Part shown: positions 1 to 5,829 of the stretch, one piece after another
How the letters are laid out: each line of letters begins with the position of its first letter
Numbering within the stretch: the first letter of the stretch is position 1
Origin: an uncultured Bacilli bacterium
GTDB lineage: Bacteria > Bacillota_I > Bacilli_A > RF39 > UBA660
Length of the DNA: 9,599 nucleotides
Direction of reading: 5' to 3'
NCBI GenBank assembly: GCA_947626425.1
Contig: CANQRX010000051.1
Span: forward strand, 1 to 9,599
Notes under the pieces: model-generated
Database searches by the model: none
Seen by the model: the letters and a program-made list of their open reading frames with translations, nothing else
What the model was told of the DNA's origin: nothing
Program-made: the position numbers and the translations under genes

Positions 1-12
1 TAGTTATTAACT

Positions 13-18
13 TATAAT
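13..18 (+). promoter_or_regulatory. -10 box of a probable promoter for the surface protein gene
   Basis: TATAAT matches the sigma-A -10 consensus exactly and lies 30 bases before the start codon at 49, giving an expected start of transcription near 25. The -35 box would fall before the first base of the window, so only half of the promoter can be judged. In AT-rich DNA a lone TATAAT can occur by chance. Confidence 0.5.
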
Positions 19-31
19 TTTAATAGAAAAT

Positions 32-38
32 AGGAAGG
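32..38 (+). promoter_or_regulatory. Ribosome binding site deciding the start at 49
   Basis: AGGAAGG lies ten bases before the ATG at 49-51 and pairs well with the 3' end of 16S rRNA. It is the only good Shine-Dalgarno in this region. The later ATG at 194, which opens the long frame, has none. This places the true start at 49 and makes the G-run frameshift part of the gene. Confidence 0.7.
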
Positions 39-48
39 AAAAAGATAA

Positions 49-1459
49 ATGAAAATAGAAAATTATAAGATAAAAACAAGCAAAAAAACAAAGATTTTAA
101 TCGGAAGTATGGTAGGAATAATGGCTCTAGGGGGGGGGGTATTTACTAAATAGAAGTTTAGGAAAATACCAAGTCGAACAAAGTTTTCCAATAATGAATG
201 GAAAGATACAAGTTAACAGTGGCGATGTATCGATTATTGCAGTTAATGTCGATGGAAAGCCACAAGACACAATTCCAACAAAAGAAGAAGGAAAATATTT
301 TGAAAGTGCCGAATGTTCAAATGGAGCAATAGGTTCATGGGACAGCAGTAATTGGCGTTTTTTGATAAGCAACCTTACCGAAAAGAAAACGAAATGTACT
401 TTAAATTTTGCTACTGGTAATGTTGTTGGTGAACAAAGTGGCGAAAATAAAATGAAAGATTTATTAAATCAAGAAAGTAATAAAGAAACATTAGGTACAT
501 TAGTTGAAGATGATTATAATAATATCAGATATATTGGTATAAATCCTAGTAACTATATTTATTTTAATTGTAAAGATAGTACAACTCAAAATGCCACCAA
601 TTGTGAAACATGGCGGATCATCGGTTTAATGGATGGAATAAAGACAACGTCTGGAAAAACGGAAAGATTGTTAAAAATCATAAGAAAAGATGAATTGTCA
701 GAAGATTTATGTTGGGACTTATCAGATTCAGATGTTAATAATGGCAATGGAGTAAATGAATGGAGTCAAGCAGATTTAATGACTTTATTAAATGATGATT
801 ATTTTAATGCTAAAACAAATTCTGAACATAAATGTTACAATGGTGATGACTCATTTGACACACCAACAACAAATTGTCCAGATTGGACCAAAGAAGGTTT
901 AAAACAGAGTGCCAGAGATATGATAGAAGAAGTCGTATGGAATACTGGAGGAAAATATTGGCCAAGTAAATATATGTCTTATCTATATTTAGGGGAAAGA
1001 AGTGATAACAACGAAAAAATATGCTCTGCAACTGGTTATTATGCGAGATATTGTACTGATAATGTAGAGCGAAAAACAACATGGACTGGTAAAGTAGGCT
1101 TAATGTATTCATCGGACTATGGATATGCTACCGATGGTGGGGCCGATTTAATGAAAAGAGGCAGATGTTTATATACACCATTAGATGATTGGGATACTGT
1201 TAGTACTAATAATAATTATTATTGCCCTCGTTACGATTGGTTGCTTATGGAAATTGATGAATGGACGATGACTCCAGCACCGAATGGTGCGACGGCTACC
1301 GAAGTGTTTTGTGTCGATCGTGATGGTAATATTAGTTCTGTTGCAGCTAGCGTTGGTTTAATTATCCGTCCTGTCGTTTACTTAAAGTCTTCCGTTAAAA
1401 TTATTGGGGGTGATGGAAGTGAAACTTCCCCTTTTCAATTAAAATTGGATGAAAATTAG
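49..1459 (+). CDS. Frameshifted (probably phase-variable, OFF) membrane-anchored extracellular protein, DUF6273-like
   Basis: Reading from ATG 49 gives a lysine-rich N-terminus, a hydrophobic stretch (about residues 16-33) and then a run of ten G (130-139), after which the frame stops at 151-153 with only 34 residues. Removing one G, or adding two, joins this start to an uninterrupted frame ending at 1459; with nine G the product is 469 residues. Seen: an N-terminal signal-anchor, a short domain with one cysteine pair ending in a KTKCTLNF motif, then a larger domain with CETWRIIG (about 185), VNEWSQADLM (about 236-245) and a C-terminal IRPVVYL (about 439) followed by GGDGS. Twelve cysteines after the anchor suggest disulfides outside the cell. 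From memory, this layout is common in uncharacterised surface proteins of gut Firmicutes, and the second half resembles DUF6273-type domains; the function is unknown. The downstream frame shows no decay, which favours a reversible switch or a sequencing error over an old pseudogene. Confidence 0.75.
130..139 (+). repeat. G10 homopolymer, candidate slipped-strand contingency tract
   Basis: Ten consecutive G lie exactly where the frame of the N-terminal anchor and the frame of the exported domain part. They encode glycines in the middle of the membrane helix, where one glycine more or less should be tolerated. Nine or twelve G give a full-length protein; ten or eleven do not. No other G run in the window exceeds five. 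Such tracts are known contingency loci in Campylobacter and other hosts. Assembly or sequencing error at a homopolymer is the main alternative. Confidence 0.8.
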
Positions 1460-1462
1460 TTA

Positions 1463-1491
1463 TTGACGTTGGTACTTTCATTTGTTAAAAT
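1463..1491 (+). promoter_or_regulatory. Sigma-A promoter with extended -10 for the methyltransferase gene
   Basis: TTGACG (1463-1468) and TAAAAT (1486-1491) are separated by exactly 17 bases, and a TG one base before the -10 (1483-1484) makes it an extended -10. Transcription should begin near 1498, about 20 bases before the TTG start codon. The -35 begins four bases after the stop codon of the preceding gene. I see no terminator between the two genes, so read-through is also possible. Confidence 0.75.
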
Positions 1492-1517
1492 TAAGACAAG
1501 AGAAATGAGTTGATTTT

Positions 1518-2111
1518 TTGGAACATTACTTCACAAACAATCAAAATCTAAAAAGTCAGATGAGAACCATAACTCTAGAAATAAAGGGGGAGGTTTTCAC
1601 TTTTTTTAGTGATTTAGGAGTTTTTTCTAAAGATAAAATTGATTATGGTAGTCGGGTTTTATTAGAAACTGTTTTGGAAAATGAAGAAAGAAGTAATCTA
1701 AATATTTTGGATGTTGGTTGTGGTTATGGAGTATTAGGAATAACTTTGGGACATTTTTTAAATAGTAATGTCTTAGCTAGTGATGTTAATGAACGGGCTC
1801 TTCATTTATGTAAAAAAAACTTGAAAATAAATAATGTAGTAGGTGAAACGATTGTTAGTAATGCCTATGAAAATATTGTTGATACTTTTGATTTAATTAT
1901 AACTAATCCGCCAATTAGAGCAGGAAATACAGTAATTTTAGATATTTTAAGGAATGCTAAAGATCATTTAAAAGAAAACGGCAGTTTATGGTTTGTTATT
2001 CGTAAAGATCAAGGGGCAAAAAGCATTTTAAAGAGATTAGAGGATATTTATAATTGGCAAGTTGTGAAAAAATCAAAAGGTTTTTATTGTATTATGGCAA
2101 AAATTCGTTGA
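1518..2111 (+). CDS. ybxB: YbxB/RsmC-like class I SAM-dependent methyltransferase (probable rRNA methyltransferase)
   Basis: A 197-residue protein with a Rossmann-type methyltransferase core: SAM-binding motif I LDVGCGYG (64-71), acidic residue D89 at the end of the second strand, and the catalytic NPPI motif (130-133) in ITNPPIRAG, typical of N-methyltransferases acting on guanine or adenine in RNA. The short N-terminal part, with EHYF at 2-5 and FTFFSDLGVFS at 27-37, matches Bacillus YbxB, which also sits directly before rpoB. It has only the C-terminal half of E. coli RsmC; by family, it probably methylates 16S rRNA guanine, but the exact target is inferred. The start is TTG 1518: an in-frame stop lies at 1506-1508, and starting at ATG 1560 would lose the conserved N-terminus. 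The Shine-Dalgarno is weak (GAG at 1507-1509), suggesting low expression. The TGA stop lies inside the -35 box of the rpoB promoter. Confidence 0.93.
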   Translation: MEHYFTNNQNLKSQMRTITLEIKGEVFTFFSDLGVFSKDKIDYGSRVLLETVLENEERSNLNILDVGCGYGVLGITLGHFLNSNVLASDVNERALHLCKKNLKINNVVGETIVSNAYENIVDTFDLIITNPPIRAGNTVILDILRNAKDHLKENGSLWFVIRKDQGAKSILKRLEDIYNWQVVKKSKGFYCIMAKIR

Positions 2112-2136
2112 CAATAAGTGTTTAGACTGCTAAAAT
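2108..2136 (+). promoter_or_regulatory. Strong sigma-A promoter with extended -10 for rpoBC
   Basis: A perfect TTGACA (2108-2113), a 17-base spacer and TAAAAT (2131-2136), with TG at 2128-2129 forming an extended -10. The -35 overlaps the methyltransferase stop codon TGA (2109-2111). Transcription should start near 2143, giving a leader of about 55 bases before the rpoB start at 2199. It lets rpoBC be expressed apart from the weakly translated gene before it. Confidence 0.85.
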
Positions 2137-2151
2137 TATAAATTGGTGACG

Positions 2152-2173
2152 TGTTCTATTTTTCGATAGAACA
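2152..2173 (+). promoter_or_regulatory. Stem-loop in the rpoB leader
   Basis: TGTTCTAT (2152-2159) and ATAGAACA (2166-2173) are perfect inverted repeats of 8 bp around a 6-base loop, with a possible extra G-U pair inside. The stem would begin about nine bases from the predicted 5' end of the rpoBC mRNA. No U run follows, so it is not an intrinsic terminator. Likely roles are protection of the 5' end from ribonucleases, or a binding site for feedback control; both are inference. Confidence 0.6.
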
Positions 2174-2186
2174 AAAATTTTATAGA

Positions 2187-2195
2187 TGGGGTGAG
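2187..2195 (+). promoter_or_regulatory. Ribosome binding site deciding the rpoB start
   Basis: TGGGGTGAG, four to five bases before GTG 2199, pairs with the anti-Shine-Dalgarno including its GGTGA extension. It supports GTG 2199 over the in-frame GTG at 2151, which would add 16 residues not seen in the family and would begin within about ten bases of the predicted transcription start. Confidence 0.7.
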
Positions 2196-2198
2196 ATC

Positions 2199-5100
2199 GT
2201 GGCTTATAAGTTAAAAAAATGTGGAGATTATCGTGTTAGGAGAAGTTTTTCCAAAAGTAAAAATACGATGGAATTATCCGATTTATTGGAAATTCAAATT
2301 AAAAGTTATCAAGACTTTTTAGAAGTTGGTATAGAGGAGGTTTTTCGGGAATTATTTCCAGTTGAAAGCTTTACTGGTAATGTCAGTATTGATTTAGGAA
2401 ATTATTCTTTTGATGCGCCTAGATATACTATTAAGGAAGCTAAAGAAAGAATGGTTACTTATGCGGCACCTTTAAAAGTTGAAGCACGAGTTTTTATTCA
2501 TGAAACTGGCGAAGTAAAGGAACAAGAAATTTTCTTAGGCGATATGCCGTTGATGACAGATGCTGGAACCTTTATTATTAATGGGGCAGAACGGGTTATT
2601 GTTTCGCAATTAGTAAGAAGTCCAAGTGTTTATTTTAAAAGAGAAATTGATAAAAATGGTCGGCGAATTATTTCTGGGGAAATGATTCCTAATCATGGAA
2701 CTTGGCTAGAGTTTGAACTTGATGCTAGGGATATTATGTATGTACGGATTGACCGGACGAGAAAAGTGCCTGTTACAACTTTTTTAAGAGCTTTAGGTTT
2801 ATCAAGTAATGAGGATATCATCAGTGTGTTTGGTGAAAATGTTTATTTAAACAATACTTTTGAAAAGGATAATACTAAAAATACTGATGAAGCTTTAATT
2901 GAAATTTATGAAAAGTTAAGACCAGGAGAACCTGCAACTCTTGATTCAGCTAAGAACCATTTGGTAACGCGTTTCTTTGATCATTTCCGTTATGATTTGG
3001 CAAAAGTTGGTCGTTATAAGTTTAATAAAAAATTAAATGTTAAAGATCGCTTAATGGGTTGTACTTTGGCAGAAGATATTACCAATGGCGATGAAGTTGT
3101 AGCTAAAAAAGGAACTTTAGTTACTAAAGAAGTTTTAGATACTATTAAAGAAAGTTTAGCTAATGGTTTTGGAATGCATACCACCATTGTAAATCAAGAA
3201 TTAGATCAATATGATGCTATTCAGGAAGTTAAGGTTTACGATAAAAATAATAAGGAAAAAATTATTAAGTTAATTGGTGTTGATCCAAGTGTAGATGAAC
3301 GTCGTTTAACTATTCCTGATATTTATGCAGCAATTAGTTATTATCTAAATTTACAAGACGGCATTGGAAATACAGATGAAATTGACCATTTAGGTAATCG
3401 TCGGGTTAGACAAGTTGGCGAATTAATCCAAAATCAATTTCGGGTAGGAATGTCACGGATGGAAAGAGTAATAAGAGAGCGAATGACAACGCAAGAAATT
3501 ACGGATATTACTCCTAAATCTTTAATTAATATTCGACCTGTAACAGCTGTTTTAAAAGAATTTTTTGGTTCAAGCCAATTATCAAAATTCATGGAGCAAA
3601 TTAACCCTATTGCGGAATTAACGGATAAGCGTCGTTTATCTAGTTTAGGACCTGGTGGGTTGTCAAGAGATCGGGCTGGAATGGATGTTCGTGATGTTAA
3701 TGCTAGTCATTATGGTCGAATTTGTCCTATTGAAAGTCCAGAAGGTCAAAACATCGGTTTAATTACTTCTTTGGCTGGTTATGCAAAAGTAAATGAATAT
3801 GGTTTCATTATGACTCCTTACCGTCGGGTTATTGACGGAGTTGTCCAAATGGACGATGTTGTATATATGACTGCTGATGAAGAGGCTGATTATTATATTT
3901 CGCAAGCAACAGTTGAATTAGATGATGATAATCGTATTAAAGAAGACAGTGTCATTGTCCGGATTAATGGGGATAATATTTATGTTCCAAGAGAAAAAGT
4001 TAATTTTGTCGATGTCTCACCAAGTCAAGTTGTTTCTATTACAACAAGTTGTATTCCATTCTTAAACTATGATGATGCCAATCGAACTTTAATGGGATCT
4101 AACATGCAACGGCAAGCGGTTCCATTATTAAAAGCCGAAGCGCCAATAGTTGGAACAGGTGTAGAATGTGTTGCAGCTAAATATTCAGGAAGTACCATTG
4201 TTTGTCGTGGCGATGGGGTAGTTGAATATGCTGATGCTAAAACAATTCGTGTTAAAACGGCTAAAGGCTTAGATACTTATTATTTAGCAAATTATGAACG
4301 AAGCAATGCAAGTAGTTGTATTAATCATATTCCGTTAGTTAAAAAAGGTGATACGGTTAAACATGGTCAAGTTATTGCAGATGGACCTAGTACTCAATTA
4401 GGAGAATTAGCCTTAGGTAAAAATATGACCGTTGCATTCATGACTTATAATGGCTTTAATTATGAGGATGCAGTTATTTTAAATGAAAGATTAATTAAAG
4501 ATGATGTTTATACTTCACTCCATATTGAAACTTATGAAATTGAATGTCGCGATACAAAATTAGGACCAGAAGAAATAACAAGAGATATTCCAAATGTTGG
4601 GGAAGAAGCAAGACGGAACCTTGATGCTCAAGGTATTGTTCGAATTGGAACCGAGGTTAAAGAAGGCGATATCCTTGTTGGTAAAGTAACGCCAAAAGGT
4701 GTTCAAGAATTAACAAGTGAAGAGAAATTGTTACATGCTATTTTTGGTGAAAAAACAAGAGAAGTACGTGATACATCCTTAAAAGTTGAGCATGGAGCAG
4801 CCGGAATTGTTCACGATGTTAAAGTTTATACGAAAGAAAATTCTGATGAATTGCCAGCTGGTGTCTTTAAACTAGTTCGGGTATATATTATTCAAAAAAG
4901 AAAAATTCAAGTCGGTGACAAAATGAGTGGTCGTCATGGTAATAAAGGTGTTATTTCCTTAGTTTTACCAGAAGAGGATATGCCATATTTACCAGATGGT
5001 ACGCCAGTTGATATTATGTTAAATCCATTAGGTGTTCCATCACGAATGAATATTGGCCAAATTTTAGAAGTTCATTTAGGTATGGCTGGTAAAAAATTAG

Positions 5101-5828
5101 GTGTTCATTATGCAACTCCAGTATTTGATGGAGCTAACTTAGAAGATATTCATGAGGAAATGGCGGAAGCTGGTATGCCAGAAGATGGTAAGGTAACTTT
5201 AATCAATGGTCGAACTGGTGAACCTTTTGAACATAAAGTTAATGTTGGTGTAATGTATATGATTAAATTACATCACATGGTTGATGATAAACTTCATGCT
5301 AGAGCCACTGGACCTTATAGTTTAGTAACTCAACAACCATTAGGTGGTAAAGCTCAGATGGGTGGTCAACGGTTTGGAGAAATGGAAGTTTGGGCTTTAT
5401 ATGCTTATGGAGCAGCTCATGTTCTTCAAGAAATATTGACTATTAAATCAGATGATGTAATTGGCCGGGTTAAAGTTTATGAAGCTTTAGTCAAAGGTAA
5501 AACAGTTAATCAAGCGGGAGTTCCAGAATCATTTAGAGTTTTAATTAAAGAATTCCAAGCTTTAGGCTTAAATGTTCAAATTATTGATAATAATGATCAA
5601 GTTCTTGATTTAAAAGATATTGAAGCCGAGGAAGATAAAGAAGATTTAATAAGAATTGATGAAATCGATTTAAAAGAGACAGAAGAACCTAGTGTTCCTG
5701 AGCCTGTAGAAGAAAGCGAAGAAACAGAAGAGGACATTGAGGAAGAAGAAGATTACGGAACAGATTTAGATGACTTAGAATTTCCAGGTGATATCGATTT
5801 AGATAGTATGGAAGAGGATGGTGAATAA
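2199..5828 (+). CDS. rpoB: DNA-directed RNA polymerase subunit beta
   Basis: Beta subunit of RNA polymerase, 1209 residues from GTG 2199 (Bacillus subtilis about 1193). The N-terminus AYKLKKCGDYRVRR fits the family. The conserved landmarks occur in order: RSPSVYF, the rifampicin-binding region (FFGSSQLSKFM and KRRLSSLGPGGLSRDRAGM, about 455-491), CPIESPEGQNIGL, the EDAVILNERL segment with E756 and D757 near the active site, and GDKMSGRHGNKG with K908 and K916, equivalent to E. coli K1065 and K1073. Three residues at rifampicin-contact positions differ from the usual ones: K463, E466 and D476, corresponding to E. coli 513, 516 and 526. The conserved part ends near residue 1130 and is followed by an acidic tail of about 73 residues. 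The beta subunit pairs with beta-prime, encoded one base downstream. Confidence 0.99.
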   Translation: MAYKLKKCGDYRVRRSFSKSKNTMELSDLLEIQIKSYQDFLEVGIEEVFRELFPVESFTGNVSIDLGNYSFDAPRYTIKEAKERMVTYAAPLKVEARVFIHETGEVKEQEIFLGDMPLMTDAGTFIINGAERVIVSQLVRSPSVYFKREIDKNGRRIISGEMIPNHGTWLEFELDARDIMYVRIDRTRKVPVTTFLRALGLSSNEDIISVFGENVYLNNTFEKDNTKNTDEALIEIYEKLRPGEPATLDSAKNHLVTRFFDHFRYDLAKVGRYKFNKKLNVKDRLMGCTLAEDITNGDEVVAKKGTLVTKEVLDTIKESLANGFGMHTTIVNQELDQYDAIQEVKVYDKNNKEKIIKLIGVDPSVDERRLTIPDIYAAISYYLNLQDGIGNTDEIDHLGNRRVRQVGELIQNQFRVGMSRMERVIRERMTTQEITDITPKSLINIRPVTAVLKEFFGSSQLSKFMEQINPIAELTDKRRLSSLGPGGLSRDRAGMDVRDVNASHYGRICPIESPEGQNIGLITSLAGYAKVNEYGFIMTPYRRVIDGVVQMDDVVYMTADEEADYYISQATVELDDDNRIKEDSVIVRINGDNIYVPREKVNFVDVSPSQVVSITTSCIPFLNYDDANRTLMGSNMQRQAVPLLKAEAPIVGTGVECVAAKYSGSTIVCRGDGVVEYADAKTIRVKTAKGLDTYYLANYERSNASSCINHIPLVKKGDTVKHGQVIADGPSTQLGELALGKNMTVAFMTYNGFNYEDAVILNERLIKDDVYTSLHIETYEIECRDTKLGPEEITRDIPNVGEEARRNLDAQGIVRIGTEVKEGDILVGKVTPKGVQELTSEEKLLHAIFGEKTREVRDTSLKVEHGAAGIVHDVKVYTKENSDELPAGVFKLVRVYIIQKRKIQVGDKMSGRHGNKGVISLVLPEEDMPYLPDGTPVDIMLNPLGVPSRMNIGQILEVHLGMAGKKLGVHYATPVFDGANLEDIHEEMAEAGMPEDGKVTLINGRTGEPFEHKVNVGVMYMIKLHHMVDDKLHARATGPYSLVTQQPLGGKAQMGGQRFGEMEVWALYAYGAAHVLQEILTIKSDDVIGRVKVYEALVKGKTVNQAGVPESFRVLIKEFQALGLNVQIIDNNDQVLDLKDIEAEEDKEDLIRIDEIDLKETEEPSVPEPVEESEETEEDIEEEEDYGTDLDDLEFPGDIDLDSMEEDGE
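5814..5824 (+). promoter_or_regulatory. rpoC ribosome binding site inside the end of rpoB
   Basis: GAGGATGGTGA lies five bases before ATG 5830 and forms part of the last rpoB codons (EDGE). This makes ATG 5830 (MIEVNNFKGIKVGLASPE) the better start than ATG 5818, which lies within the site itself and would add MVNN. The arrangement suggests translational coupling that keeps beta and beta-prime equimolar. Confidence 0.75.
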
Positions 5829-5829
5829 T

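Noticed and set aside
127..372. Minus-strand open frame of 81 codons across the start of the surface gene
   Set aside because: It lies opposite a frame with clear protein signals, shows no recognisable domain and is low in complexity; it is a shadow.
810..1112. Minus-strand open frame of 100 codons rich in leucine, histidine and tyrosine
   Set aside because: It is fully antisense to the surface protein domain and its composition is that of complemented AT-rich coding DNA; there is no ribosome binding site or family match that I recognise.
1415..1435. Hairpin GGAAGT-GAA-ACTTCC followed by CCTTTT near the end of the surface gene, as a terminator
   Set aside because: It lies within coding sequence for a conserved GSETSPF-type ending, the U run is only four and is preceded by CC, and translation would cover it.
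1585..1592. GGGGGAGG-like Shine-Dalgarno inside the methyltransferase gene
   Set aside because: No start codon with a sustained frame follows at the right distance; the nearby GTG stops after two codons.
1597..1610. Inverted repeat CACT-TTTTTT-AGTG in the methyltransferase gene
   Set aside because: The stem has only four base pairs and the bases encode the conserved FTFFSD stretch; probably chance.
1812..1819. A8 run in the methyltransferase gene as a second slippage tract
   Set aside because: A runs of this length are expected in such AT-rich DNA and the frame is intact on both sides.
2109..2117. TGA read as tryptophan (Mycoplasma code) at the methyltransferase end
   Set aside because: Read-through would add only two residues before TAA, and all tryptophans in the window use TGG with no internal TGA in about 2,400 polymerase codons.
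2151..2198. GTG 2151 as the rpoB start
   Set aside because: It adds 16 residues absent from the family, sits almost at the predicted transcription start inside the leader hairpin, and lacks a spaced ribosome binding site.
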